40,772 nt of DNA from Acinetobacter sp. (GCA_008017315.1 SSHE01000045.1:1-40772); one strand, 5' to 3'. Positions 31,418 through 40,772 are shown, numbered from the stretch's first letter. Made by a program: numbers and translations. Notes: generated from the letters alone by a model not told the origin.

Positions 31418-32560
31418 TTATATCAGCTTTTGCTGTTCGACAAGATTCGCTTCGGCTAGACGATGTTCGGCATGAAGATAATCTTCCGATTGCATTTCGA
31501 GTAAACGTGAACGGGTACGTTCAATTTCAAATGCCAATTTTTCACCTTGATAGAGATGAAGAATAGAGTCTTCCGAAGTTAAAATCAATTTGACTCGGCG
31601 ATCATAAAACTCATCGACCAAATAAATAAAACGGCGTGTCCCATCATTTAACTGGTCGGTTAAATGTGGTACGTTGCTGACCAATACCGTATTGTAAGTA
31701 TTGGCAATTTCAATAAAATCTGCTGGACTACGTGGTTTTAAGCAAAGTTCGGAAAAGTCACACCACAAAATATCTTCGGTATGTGCTCGTGTGCTTACTG
31801 TACGGTCATTGATGATAATCGGCTCTACGCTGACAACTTGCGTTGCCGTAAGCGTATTAAAACGCTCTTCAATCCAGACTTCATGTTCACGATTCAATGG
31901 ATGTTTAAACAATTGTGATTGTTTCAGCACTCGCAGACGATAATCCACGCCTGAGTCCACATTTAACACCACACAGCTTTTTTTAACCAATTCAATCGTG
32001 GGCACAAAACGATCACGATGGATGCCATTTTTATATAAACCATCGGGCTCGATGTTCGAGGTGGCAATCAAAGTAATGCCCCGACTAAATAATTTTTGAA
32101 ATAAATCACTTAGAATCATTGCATCCTGTACATTCGACACAAAAAATTCATCGAAACAAATCACCACGGCATCACGATAAATTTGTTCAGCCACAATATC
32201 CAAAGGATTACGCTGCCCTGATAACTTATTGAGTTCCTGATGTACATGCTGCATAAAATGGTGAAAGTGCATCCGTATTTTACGCCGAAATGGAATCGAT
32301 TCATAAAATTGATCCATCAACCATGTTTTACCACGCCCTACACCGCCCCACATATACACACCTTGTGCAGTATGCTGACGGCGAAAACGGCGAAATGCCT
32401 TTTTTGACGCTTTATAACGTTGGGTCAAATCCTGACATACTTGATCCAAAGCCTCAACAGCCTTAGCTTGCTCTACATCGGGAGAAAATTGACCAGAATC
32501 CAACGCTTGTTGATAACGCATCGCAGGAGTCAAAACTTCAGTAGAGTATAAATTGTTCAT
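31418..32560 (-). CDS. zapE: Cell division protein ZapE (AFG1-like ATPase)
   Basis: GVYMWGGVGRGKTWLMDQFYE, HFHHFMQHVHQEL, VICFDEFFVSNVQDAMIL, IATSNIEPDGLYKNG. Confidence 0.95.
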   Translation of the reverse strand: MNNLYSTEVLTPAMRYQQALDSGQFSPDVEQAKAVEALDQVCQDLTQRYKASKKAFRRFRRQHTAQGVYMWGGVGRGKTWLMDQFYESIPFRRKIRMHFHHFMQHVHQELNKLSGQRNPLDIVAEQIYRDAVVICFDEFFVSNVQDAMILSDLFQKLFSRGITLIATSNIEPDGLYKNGIHRDRFVPTIELVKKSCVVLNVDSGVDYRLRVLKQSQLFKHPLNREHEVWIEERFNTLTATQVVSVEPIIINDRTVSTRAHTEDILWCDFSELCLKPRSPADFIEIANTYNTVLVSNVPHLTDQLNDGTRRFIYLVDEFYDRRVKLILTSEDSILHLYQGEKLAFEIERTRSRLLEMQSEDYLHAEHRLAEANLVEQQKLI

Positions 32561-32823
32561 ATTGGACAGTTTTTTGTAGTAAAAACACGATGCGATATTA
32601 TACTCAATATTTCATAAAAAGAATGCAACTTTAGTGAAAGCCCATATTAATATTATTGATAAACCAACCAAAATCGCCACGACGACAGTACGATTATCAT
32701 TTCAGGCTAAACTTTTGCAAAATTTCTTGTTTTTATGTCCATCTGAATATGGATATTTGTTAAATTTACCCTTAGTCTCTACGCTGTACACAACAACACT
32801 TTTTGAATCTAACAGGTGATTTT

Positions 32824-34356
32824 ATGACAAATACAGCTCAACAAAAACAAAAGGTAGCTGTGGAAAATTCCCCTCGCAAAACAGGTATGGTCATTATTGG
32901 TTCGGGTTTTGGTGGTCTGGCTATGGCTATTCGTTTATTACAAACGGGTTATACCGACTTTATGATTCTGGAAAAAGCCAGTGAAGTTGGCGGAACATGG
33001 CGTGAAAACCAGTACCCAGGGGCAGCATGTGATGTGCAATCCCACATGTATTCGTTTTCTTTTGCACCAAAGACCGACTGGTCGAAACGCTATGCCAACT
33101 GTCATGAAATTCATGATTACATTTTGGAAACAACAGAAAAATTTGCTTTACGCCAATATTGTCAATTTAACCATGAAGTCACAGGTGCATATTATCAGGA
33201 AGAGCGTGCTCAATGGCGTATCGACATCAAGGATAACAGCCCTATTTTCGCCCAATTTGTGGTTCTCGCTTCTGGCCCTTTGCATGTACCACAAATCCCT
33301 CATATCAAAGGGATTGAAAAATTTGATGGTAAAATTTTCCACTCTGCTCAATGGGATCATAACTACAATCTAAAAGGTAAAGTCGTCGCCTCCATCGGTA
33401 CAGGTGGTAGTGCAATTCAATATGTGCCAGAAATTGCTGCTGATGTAAAAAATCTATATGTATTTCAACGAACTGCCGCTTGGGTGATTCCACGTGACGA
33501 ACGTAAATACTGGAATTTAGATAAAGCATTATTCAAAAAATTTCCACTCATTCGTAAACTACACCGTGCCAGACTGTATTGGTCAAATGAATCCCGTGTT
33601 GTGCCCATCTTTAAACCAGAAATCATGAAATACGGTCAAAAATTAGCAGAAGCATTTATCCGTTTCCAAGTGAAAGATAAAGCAACTGCGAAAAAATTGA
33701 CCCCTGATTACATTATGGGCTGTAAGCGCATTCTGATTTCCAACAAATACTATCCAACATTTAATCGTAAAAATGTTGAACTCATTACTGATGGAATTCA
33801 AGAAGTTACCGAAAATAGCATCATTAGTAAAGATGGTAAAGAACGTAAAATTGACTGTATTATTTATGGTACTGGCTTTATCACCGATCCACGTATTTAC
33901 ATGAAAGATTTTCCATGTAAAGGTGCACGCGGTCACGATCTCATGGTGGATTGGAAAAATGGTGCTGAAAGTTATTATGGTATTTTAACCAAAGGCTTCC
34001 CTAACTTATTCCAATTGGTTGGTCCAAATACCGGTTTGGGGCATAACTCCATTATCTTTATGATTGAAGCACAAGTGGACTATATCCTCAAAGCCCTTGA
34101 AATGATGAAAAAACATCATATGGATAGTATTGAAGTCAAGGCTGAGGTACAGGATGAATTTAATAAAAAATTGCAAAAAGATTTAAAAAATACAGTGTGG
34201 TCAAGTGGTTGTAATAGTTGGTACACCAATGCAGAAGGTAAAAATTTTGCACTTTGGTCAGGTTATACTTGGAAGTATTGGCTAGAAACGCAAAAACTCG
34301 ATCGTCATGCTTTTATTCTGAAAAAAGCACCCGTTGTAAAAAAATCAGCCGCCTAA
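32824..34356 (+). CDS. Flavin-containing monooxygenase / Baeyer-Villiger-type FAD-NAD(P) oxidoreductase
   Basis: GSGFGGLAMAIRLL, EVGGTWRENQYPGAACDVQSHMYSFSF, IGTGGSAIQYVPEIA, FQRTAAWVIPR. Confidence 0.9.
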   Translation: MTNTAQQKQKVAVENSPRKTGMVIIGSGFGGLAMAIRLLQTGYTDFMILEKASEVGGTWRENQYPGAACDVQSHMYSFSFAPKTDWSKRYANCHEIHDYILETTEKFALRQYCQFNHEVTGAYYQEERAQWRIDIKDNSPIFAQFVVLASGPLHVPQIPHIKGIEKFDGKIFHSAQWDHNYNLKGKVVASIGTGGSAIQYVPEIAADVKNLYVFQRTAAWVIPRDERKYWNLDKALFKKFPLIRKLHRARLYWSNESRVVPIFKPEIMKYGQKLAEAFIRFQVKDKATAKKLTPDYIMGCKRILISNKYYPTFNRKNVELITDGIQEVTENSIISKDGKERKIDCIIYGTGFITDPRIYMKDFPCKGARGHDLMVDWKNGAESYYGILTKGFPNLFQLVGPNTGLGHNSIIFMIEAQVDYILKALEMMKKHHMDSIEVKAEVQDEFNKKLQKDLKNTVWSSGCNSWYTNAEGKNFALWSGYTWKYWLETQKLDRHAFILKKAPVVKKSAA

Positions 34357-34361
34357 ATCAA

Positions 34362-34395
34362 AAAATCCCCTTAAGTTAAATCTTCAGGGGATTTT
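34362..34395. terminator. Rho-independent terminator
   Basis: AAAATCCCCTTAAG-TTAAAT-CTTCAGGGGATTTT (one mismatch), followed by CAATTTTT. Confidence 0.82.
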
Positions 34396-34422
34396 CAATT
34401 TTTGTAGATTCAACAATCGCTA

Positions 34423-35245
34423 TTATTGCACCTTACCTTGAGTAAGTACCTGATTCAGCAATGTTTCAGCTTTTTGATCCAATTGTTTTTCGGTGAGTTT
34501 TTTACCTTCAACGGATTTTGCTTGCTCAAAGAATTTTAAATAGTGAGCCGATTTATCCGCATCATCTTGATTGGTATAAGGTAAAGCCAACACTTTATTT
34601 TGTGCAAAAGCTTTATCCCATGCTTTCACGACACTTTTCCAATAGTTGGCATTATTTTTCCAATACGCATACGATTTGCTAAAATCATGACCTTTGACGA
34701 GTTCGTAATAATGCACCCCACGCTCACGCACGATAGCCTGCTGCGTTTTGGTATTGTATTTTACATTATCTTGCTCATGCACCCAACCTGTATTGGTTAA
34801 AGCATGACGATTCACCCCCACCATGACATCATAATCATCACGTGTCGTGCTTTCACGACGTGGCAATGGACGATAGCTCGCATCAGATGTCCATTCTATA
34901 ATGCCATGATTATTTTTCCATTCCCCTAAACCTGCATAACGTGGAGAATCATCAACTTGCCAAACCGTTTGTAGCCATTTGCCTTGACTTTGTGCTGGTG
35001 TTAATGCCACAGACTGCCAAGCGTAATCACCTGCATACGACCACATTGCTTGGGGTTGATATGTCCAGTCTTGTCGCCAGTGTTTCACGACATGTCCACC
35101 TGCTTGTAAAATATGCTGAAGTACAATTTTGTTCGGACTATCTTCTAGCACGAAAACTGTTTCATATACTCCAGATTCTTTATGCTCTTTTGGCTTATAA
35201 TCTGGTTGATTGCTATATGGTTCATCAAAAGTGAATTTAACCGGC
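34423..35245 (-). pseudogene. DUF6607-like protein, 5'-truncated by IS30 element
   Basis: Frame runs directly out of the IS end (MCRTSLL comes from IS sequence; LNPPVKFTFDEPYSNQPDYKPKEHKESGVYETVFVLED onward native). No signal peptide or native start. Confidence 0.75.
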
Positions 35246-36326
35246 GGATTCAACAACGAAGTGCGACACAATTGAAATAGGTTGAAAAAGTTAGGTATAT
35301 TAAATCACTACTGATTTTTTCAACTCGCAATTGGAAAGCACGCAATGAAGCAATACACCCAACTTTCTCAAGAAGAAAGATACAACATTTCTGCCGCTGT
35401 GAAAAGCAAAACCCCTAAGGCACAACTTGCTCGGGAAATAGGTCGTCATCGTTCTACAATTTATCGAGAACTTAAACGTAATAAGGGACAACGTGGCTAT
35501 CGTCCTAAACAAGCACATGAATTAGCACAGCAGCGTTGTTATCGTAAAACATCAGAGTTTACAGACTTTGCTTTAGCGTATATTGAACATCTCATTCATT
35601 GTAATTGGTCACCTGAACAAATTGCAGGTCGCTTACAGCAATGTGGTTGGTTAGATGTACCATCTCATGAATGGATTTACCAGTACATCTATCAACAACA
35701 AGGCAAAGGCAATACGATGCACAAACACCTTCGCTGTCAAAAAACCTATCGTAAACGAGGGTTTAAGAGCAATGATAGACGTGGTCAAATCGCAAATAAA
35801 ACAAGCATTCACTGTCGTGATGCTGTGATTGAGAATAGAGAACGACTCGGTGATTTTGAGGGTGATACCATTATCGGTAAACACCACAAAGGTGCATTAC
35901 TCACGCTGGTTGAACGCAAAAGCCTTTATACACATATCGTTTTTCTTGGAGCAACCCGAGTATCATCCGTGACAATTGCTAACTGCATATCTAGGCTAAA
36001 ATTGAGCAATGCCTATAGCGTTACATTCGATAACGGCAAAGAGTTTGCTGAACATGAGCGGTTGCAACAACGAGGTATAGATACCTACTTTGCTGACCCG
36101 TACAAGTCAATTCAACGTGCTAGGAATGAAAATACCAATGGTTTAATTCGTTATGAGGAGCACTGCTCCGTAAAGCCAAAATCATCTTCATTCGATGACC
36201 TTAGTCATGAGCAGATTCAACAGATCGAGGATGCTTTAAATAATCGTCCACGAAAATCTTTGGGCTGGCTTACACCGAATGAAGTGATGGCTAGTTTTTA
36301 TACTGTCGCACTTGCTGCTTGAATCC
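35246..36326 (+). mobile_element. IS30-family insertion sequence
   Basis: Terminal inverted repeats GGATTCAACAACGAAGTGCGAC (left) and GGATTCAAGCAGCAAGTGCGAC (right, reverse complement), 18/22 identical; encloses an IS30 transposase. Ends may extend 3 bp (GGC) each side. Confidence 0.9.
35345..36322 (+). CDS. IS30-family transposase
   Basis: HTH SQEERYNISAAVKSKTPKAQLAREIGRHRSTIYRELKRN; DDE motifs DFEGDTIIG, TFDNGKEFAEH, NENTNGLIR; C-terminal NNRPRKSLGWLTPNEV. Confidence 0.95.
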   Translation: MKQYTQLSQEERYNISAAVKSKTPKAQLAREIGRHRSTIYRELKRNKGQRGYRPKQAHELAQQRCYRKTSEFTDFALAYIEHLIHCNWSPEQIAGRLQQCGWLDVPSHEWIYQYIYQQQGKGNTMHKHLRCQKTYRKRGFKSNDRRGQIANKTSIHCRDAVIENRERLGDFEGDTIIGKHHKGALLTLVERKSLYTHIVFLGATRVSSVTIANCISRLKLSNAYSVTFDNGKEFAEHERLQQRGIDTYFADPYKSIQRARNENTNGLIRYEEHCSVKPKSSSFDDLSHEQIQQIEDALNNRPRKSLGWLTPNEVMASFYTVALAA

Positions 36327-36977
36327 GCCTTATTACAACCAAACTGGTGCATCAGGTTATATTAGCATTCGCTATATTGATACACGTTATCCAGAAGATG
36401 TCAGAACTATTGAATATATTGATGCAACAAGCGGTTGGGCATATATTGATTTAAAATCAGGTTCAAAATCCGCCACTGCCACTTCTACATGGCAATTGGC
36501 ATTTAACCGTTATAATGTACAAACCAATACAGCCATTGGTAGTACTGCTGGATTACAACCAACAGGTTTTATGATGCCAGCAATAAGCCAATTATCGAGA
36601 AATTCAAATCAACCACTGTATTCAATGATACGCTCGCTGCATTAAAAGGCATCGCAACAACCGTACCACAAGTAAACAGTTGGAGTAATAATGCGGTTAA
36701 ATCTTTATTAAATCCTGCATATAAAGGTACTTATGGAAAAGAAGCACTCGACTACGGTTGGTATTCATACTACTCAAGCGATGCTTTGGCTGCACCTGCT
36801 GGTTTAAAAGCACATATGCTAAAAGCCAATCCTGAAGCTGCTTCTATTATTCGTGGCAATACTGGCAAGAGCTATGCCCGTTTACATCTCAAAGATGTCA
36901 AATATGCAGACAATAGCAACCGTGAAAGTTTAGCGACTTGGACATTTGAATTTGATATTCAACCTGCTACAAAGTAA
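36327..36977 (+). pseudogene. HmuY-like protein remnant, 5'-truncated by IS30 and frameshifted
   Basis: Frame 1: NPPYYNQTGASGYISIRYIDTRYPEDVRTIEYIDATSGWAYIDLKSGSKSATATSTWQLAFNRYNVQTN...; after T-tract 36567-36570 the coding frame moves: YDASNKPIIEKFKSTTVFNDTLAALKG...SYARLHLKDVKYADNSNRESLATWTFEFDIQPATK. Confidence 0.8.
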
Positions 36978-36994
36978 GCATCGGTATTCGGCAA

Positions 36995-37020
36995 AGATGG
37001 CATATTTCATTATGCCATCT
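36995..37020. terminator. Hairpin between convergent HmuY remnant and folK
   Basis: AGATGGCATA-TTTCAT-TATGCCATCT, perfect 10-bp stem; no T-run. Confidence 0.5.
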
Positions 37021-37039
37021 GCTGTGGTTGATATTCAAA

Positions 37040-37459
37040 TTACATATCAATGATCAAAAAATCGTGCTCAATTTTTTTAAATTGTTGCCAATTCCAAATA
37101 TCAGCAAGCGGAATCACCACATCTATCGCCAATGGTAATTTCTTCGGATTAAACTGCATCTGTTGCAAATCATGCCCATGTGCAATGAGATCAACATCCA
37201 ACGAAATATCATGTGATGGACGTTTACGCCCCGTCTGCATTTCTAAATCTTTTAAAAATTGCTCAATTGCACTCACAGAACAATCACTCTCCAATAAGCA
37301 AGCACAATTCCAGTAGTCCGCCCCTATACCATCACGGCAAGGGATTTCATAGACAGGCGAAAATTCACACACACCAAGTTGCTGTATCGCACGCATGGCC
37401 AATTGGGTATATTGCAACCGATTAAAATTACTAGCAATGGCTATCGCATAAATAGTCAC
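37040..37459 (-). CDS. folK: 2-amino-4-hydroxy-6-hydroxymethyldihydropteridine pyrophosphokinase
   Basis: GTG start at 37459: VTIYAIAIASNFNRLQYTQLAMRAIQQLG; HDISLDVDLIAHG; VVIPLADI. Confidence 0.85.
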   Translation of the reverse strand: MTIYAIAIASNFNRLQYTQLAMRAIQQLGVCEFSPVYEIPCRDGIGADYWNCACLLESDCSVSAIEQFLKDLEMQTGRKRPSHDISLDVDLIAHGHDLQQMQFNPKKLPLAIDVVIPLADIWNWQQFKKIEHDFLIIDM

Positions 37460-37811
37460 GATGACGCTCGAGTTGAATCCCAACAGATTGGGCGGCAGGA
37501 ATAATTGCAGGTTTACGCACAGTAATCCGTATTTTTTCAATCGCAGAAAATTGTTGGAATAACGCCTGTAAAACAATATGGGCAGCATGTTCAATCAATT
37601 CAGGTTGTGCCTGAATAATCACTTGGCTGGCTAACGCACAAATTTCTGCATAATTTAAAGTATCCGCCAGTGCATCACTGGCAGCTGCTTTCGACAAATC
37701 CACAAAAATTATTAAATCCAGTAACAGTGGCTGCCGAATTTGTCGCTCCCAGTCAAAACAGCCAATCACTGTTTCAACTTTGAGCCCTTCAATCAAAATA
37801 CAATCTTGCAT
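37431..37811 (-). CDS. folB: Dihydroneopterin aldolase
   Basis: DCILIEGLKVETVIGCFDWERQIRQPLLLDLIIFVDLSKAAASD, LNYAEICALASQVI; overlaps folK. Confidence 0.93.
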   Translation of the reverse strand: MQDCILIEGLKVETVIGCFDWERQIRQPLLLDLIIFVDLSKAAASDALADTLNYAEICALASQVIIQAQPELIEHAAHIVLQALFQQFSAIEKIRITVRKPAIIPAAQSVGIQLERHRDYLCDSHC

Positions 37812-37820
37812 AAGCTGCCA

Positions 37821-39125
37821 TCAATGAATTAATTTCGATGCAGGTTCAATATTCTGCAACATTTTCAAACGACTATCTGCATAAATATCGGTATAAGGTG
37901 CAAGCACACGCATAAAACGGTCAAAATACAACATTTGTTTAAATAACAACGCAAAATCACGTGGGAAGCGAATGCCATGACGCTCACCTACCGCCACCAT
38001 ATCCAACATAATATCATTTAAATCCGCAGGATTGCTGGTTAAAAGTTGTTGTGGATCTGCTATCAATACGCCACTAAACAAACGCTCCAAATCCTGTGCG
38101 AGAACTTGCGGATCAATATTTTTAGATGTCATCCCCATTTGTAACATATTGATTGCCATATTGTGATAATCGGTATGTTGCAACGCATCCATAAAACGCA
38201 TACACGCTGCCCATACTTCAGACTGCAACTGCCCCACAATACCAAAATCAATAAAACCAATCCGCCCATCTTCCAACAACATCAGATTACCTGCATGTAA
38301 GTCGGCATGGAAACTCTTACACATCATCAAACTACCAAACCAAGTATTCATTGCTGAAATCAGCACCTGACTCGGATCTCGAGCATACTTTTTTACCACT
38401 TCAAAATCAGTCAAAGGCACACCATATAATCGTTGCATGGTTAAAACCCGACGTGTCGAACACTGATGATATACTTTCGGTGCAATCACATATTGATTTT
38501 TCGTTAGGTTAAGATAATCGGTAAAATCCTCAAGATTCTGTGCTTCTTCAATAAAATCAACTTCCCGTACCATACGTGTTTTAATTTCATCGACAATATC
38601 AGATAAAGACGCAAATTTAATCTTTGGCATGGCTTTTTCCAGCATCTTGGTCGCTAGATGTACCACACCTAAATCGGTATAAAGGATGGTTTCCACATTG
38701 GGTTTTTGCACTTTAATGACGACATTTTCGCCTGTTTTTAACACGGCTGCATGGACTTGTGCAATGGATGCCGATGCCAAGGGCGTTTGCTCAATAGACT
38801 GAAAAATATCGGCAATATTTCGCCCTGCAAACTCTTCCTGTAATACCTGTTCAATATAGGCAAAGGGTAAAACAGGGGTTTGATCTAGGCATTTTTGAAA
38901 TTCTTCGACGTATTCACGTGGAAATAATGAAGGTGTACTGGCGATAAATTGACCTAATTTAATATAGGTTGAGCCTAACTCTTCAAAAGTCTCTCGCATC
39001 AATCTGGCATTACTCGGTTTTTCAGTGGCATATTTCACCCCTGCTTTCACCGCAACCACAGCCGTTTCGCCAATACGTGCGACTGAACGTAATCCTGCAA
39101 GTAATTGTTTTGTACGCATAATCAA
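37821..39125 (-). CDS. ABC1/AarF/UbiB-family kinase-like protein
   Basis: LRETFEELGSTYIKLGQFIASTPSLFPREYVEEFQKCLDQTP; ASIAQVHAA; HADLHAGNLMLLEDGRIGFIDFGIVG. Confidence 0.92.
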   Translation of the reverse strand: MIMRTKQLLAGLRSVARIGETAVVAVKAGVKYATEKPSNARLMRETFEELGSTYIKLGQFIASTPSLFPREYVEEFQKCLDQTPVLPFAYIEQVLQEEFAGRNIADIFQSIEQTPLASASIAQVHAAVLKTGENVVIKVQKPNVETILYTDLGVVHLATKMLEKAMPKIKFASLSDIVDEIKTRMVREVDFIEEAQNLEDFTDYLNLTKNQYVIAPKVYHQCSTRRVLTMQRLYGVPLTDFEVVKKYARDPSQVLISAMNTWFGSLMMCKSFHADLHAGNLMLLEDGRIGFIDFGIVGQLQSEVWAACMRFMDALQHTDYHNMAINMLQMGMTSKNIDPQVLAQDLERLFSGVLIADPQQLLTSNPADLNDIMLDMVAVGERHGIRFPRDFALLFKQMLYFDRFMRVLAPYTDIYADSRLKMLQNIEPASKLIH

Positions 39126-39180
39126 GATAGTAGCTAAAAAATTTGCCCTATTATAACAAATTTTTTATTTCTACCGTGTG

Positions 39181-39939
39181 TTATCGTCTAACAGCACAAC
39201 ATGGACAATTTTTTTCGGCGTGTAAGCGAATGATACGCTGCTGCATGGACATCCCATCCCAAAGCAATAATTGGTTGAATAAAGGTTTTTGCCCCAAACC
39301 CAAATACAACAAGGCATGATGCGCCTGCAAACTCGCCATAATGGTCGGTACAGTTGCCAATACACCTGAATCGGCACAGCGTCGTTCATCGCTCGCTTCA
39401 GATTCAGGGAAGACACATTGATAACATGGCTGCCCGTGTACAAACAACAGTTGTCCTTGCATCCCTATCGCTGCGGCACTGAGTAAAGGTATATTGTGCT
39501 GCACACACATTTGATTCACCAAATAACGTGTCGCAAAATTATCACAGCCATCCAGCACCACATCAAAATCTATCGCTTGCTGAGCTATCCAATCTGTACT
39601 TAATCGTTCGGCAAAGGTTTGTACTTTAATATGCGGATTAATTTGGCGTAATCGTTGCCCTAACACTTCAACTTTAAGCTGTCCAATATGCGGTGGCTCA
39701 AAGGCAATCTGGCGTTGTAAATTACTGGTTTCAATCGTATCAAAATCAATAATGGTGACATGCCCAACACCAGCCCTTGCCAATAACTCGGCACTACTAC
39801 AACCAATTCCACCAGCACCAACAATCAGGACACGGCTTTGTTTTAAGTGTTGCTGTGCTTCTATATCCCAGCCATCGAGTAAAATCTGGCGGCTGTATAG
39901 ATGAAGTTCCTGATCATTTAGTTCAGCATGTTGTGACAT
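39181..39939 (-). CDS. moeB: HesA/MoeB/ThiF family adenylyltransferase
   Basis: YSRQILLDGWDIEAQQHLKQSRVLIVGAGGIGCSSAELLARAGVGHVTIIDFDTIETSNLQRQIAF; CPCC near C-terminus. Confidence 0.88.
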   Translation of the reverse strand: MSQHAELNDQELHLYSRQILLDGWDIEAQQHLKQSRVLIVGAGGIGCSSAELLARAGVGHVTIIDFDTIETSNLQRQIAFEPPHIGQLKVEVLGQRLRQINPHIKVQTFAERLSTDWIAQQAIDFDVVLDGCDNFATRYLVNQMCVQHNIPLLSAAAIGMQGQLLFVHGQPCYQCVFPESEASDERRCADSGVLATVPTIMASLQAHHALLYLGLGQKPLFNQLLLWDGMSMQQRIIRLHAEKNCPCCAVRR

Positions 39940-39958
39940 ATCTAATACCTTAATGATT

Positions 39959-40772
39959 TTAAATCATCATTTGCTGATTATTAAGCAAGTTATTCAAATC
40001 AGTATTCACGCCATTTAAGGTCAATAACAGCGTACTACTGTAACCTGAACCACCACCATCACGATCAATATAGAGCTGAGTATTCGATCCACTCACCATT
40101 GTCCTGCAATAAGGACTCAGACCATCTATACTATAATTTCCTGTATAATCAATCAGTAAATGACCAATATCAATTTTATCAGCATTCACATTTGTCGCTG
40201 TATTTCCAACTGTAAAATCAGACCAGATATCCTTACCATTCCCACCCAAAACATCCGAGGCAACCAATAATTGATATACTAGGGTATCGGCTCCTGTACC
40301 ACCTGTAAATTGGTCATTACCACCTTGTCCATCTAAAATATCATTGCCTGCCCCACCATTCAGAACATTCACAGCACTATTACCTATCAGCGTATTATTC
40401 AGTGCATTACCTGTACCATTGATGGCTGCTGAACCCGTGAGCGTTAGATTTTCAAGGTGATTACCTAATGTATAAGTAAGAGAACTCAATATTGTATCTA
40501 TCCCTTCATTGGTATTTTCCGTAACTATATCACCTGTATTATCAATAATATAAGTATCATTTCCAACACCACCGAGTAACTTGTCTGCACCGGCACCACC
40601 ATCCAGATAGTCATCGCCTGCACCACCTGTCAGCGTATTTACCTTACTGTTTCCAATCAGGATATTATTCAATGTATTACCTATACCATTAATTGCTGAT
40701 GTGCCTGTTAAGGTCAGATTCTCTACATGATTTGCCAATGTATAAGTCACACTACTCTGGACGGTATCTATG
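39959..40772 (-). CDS. C-terminus of a large RTX / type I-secreted repeat protein (gene continues off the right edge)
   Basis: Nonapeptide repeats GGAGDDYLDGGAGADKLLGGVGNDTY; C-terminal LGGNGKDIWSDFTVGNTATNVNADKIDIGHLLIDYTGNY... as in T1SS C-terminal domains; frame stays open to 40772 (IDTVQSSVTYTLANHVENLTLTG). Confidence 0.9.
   Translation of the reverse strand, partial: IDTVQSSVTYTLANHVENLTLTGTSAINGIGNTLNNILIGNSKVNTLTGGAGDDYLDGGAGADKLLGGVGNDTYIIDNTGDIVTENTNEGIDTILSSLTYTLGNHLENLTLTGSAAINGTGNALNNTLIGNSAVNVLNGGAGNDILDGQGGNDQFTGGTGADTLVYQLLVASDVLGGNGKDIWSDFTVGNTATNVNADKIDIGHLLIDYTGNYSIDGLSPYCRTMVSGSNTQLYIDRDGGGSGYSSTLLLTLNGVNTDLNNLLNNQQMMI
39959..40772 (-). repeat. 90-aa (270-bp) tandem coding repeats, at least one full unit plus a partial
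   Basis: TYTLANHVENLTLTGTSAINGIGNTLNNILIGNSKVNTLTGGAG... recurs 90 residues later as TYTLGNHLENLTLTGSAAINGTGNALNNTLIGNSAVNVLNGGAG... Confidence 0.8.

Noticed and set aside
36786-36977. Independent 63-aa CDS
   Set aside because: Better explained as the frameshifted C-terminus of the HmuY-like pseudogene, since the frame is open back to 36571.
37040-37594. folK starting at 37594
   Set aside because: The extra N-terminus runs through folB and is not FolK-like; GTG at 37459 gives a normal FolK start.
39136-39166. AT-rich hairpin AAAAAATTTG...CAAATTTTTT as a terminator of moeB
   Set aside because: On the - strand the loop contains TATAAT and may simply be the promoter of the UbiB-like gene; too AT-rich to call.
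1-40772. CRISPR arrays, rRNA, tRNA genes, prophage or defence islands
   Set aside because: No regularly spaced repeats, no tRNA-like T-loop/acceptor pattern noticed by eye, and no phage or restriction gene motifs; a tRNAscan/defense-finder run would be needed to exclude them formally.

Overview
The window is about 40.8 kb of AT-rich gammaproteobacterial chromosome. Gene content and order suggest Moraxellaceae, probably Acinetobacter; this is inference without a database search. Most of it is ordinary core genome: acnB 5' part, a LysR regulator plus nitroreductase, ubiA/ubiC, a MoxR/VWA pair, rnd, recR, ybaB, a Met-pathway PLP enzyme, leuA, pyrC, rnt, glcB, zapE, folK/folB, a UbiB-like kinase, a moeB/thiF-like gene, a porin, and the C-terminus of an RTX/type I-secreted repeat protein running off the right edge. 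Three places stand out. (1) The leader at about 24.84-25.03 kb, upstream of an EamA/DMT exporter gene, has nested complementary helices, an unannotated Arg-rich 44-codon ORF, and an intrinsic terminator whose 5' arm is also perfectly complementary to an upstream segment; it looks like an attenuator or riboswitch. (2) An IS30-family element at about 35.25-36.33 kb has no direct target duplication and joins two different, oppositely oriented truncated genes: a DUF6607-like gene on the left and an HmuY-like gene on the right. The HmuY-like remnant also carries a 1-nt frameshift. (3) The IS30 transposase has an unusual in-frame palindromic segment right after the catalytic-Glu motif. I found no CRISPR array, rRNA or convincing tRNA. 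Family names come from recognising motifs by eye, not from searches.
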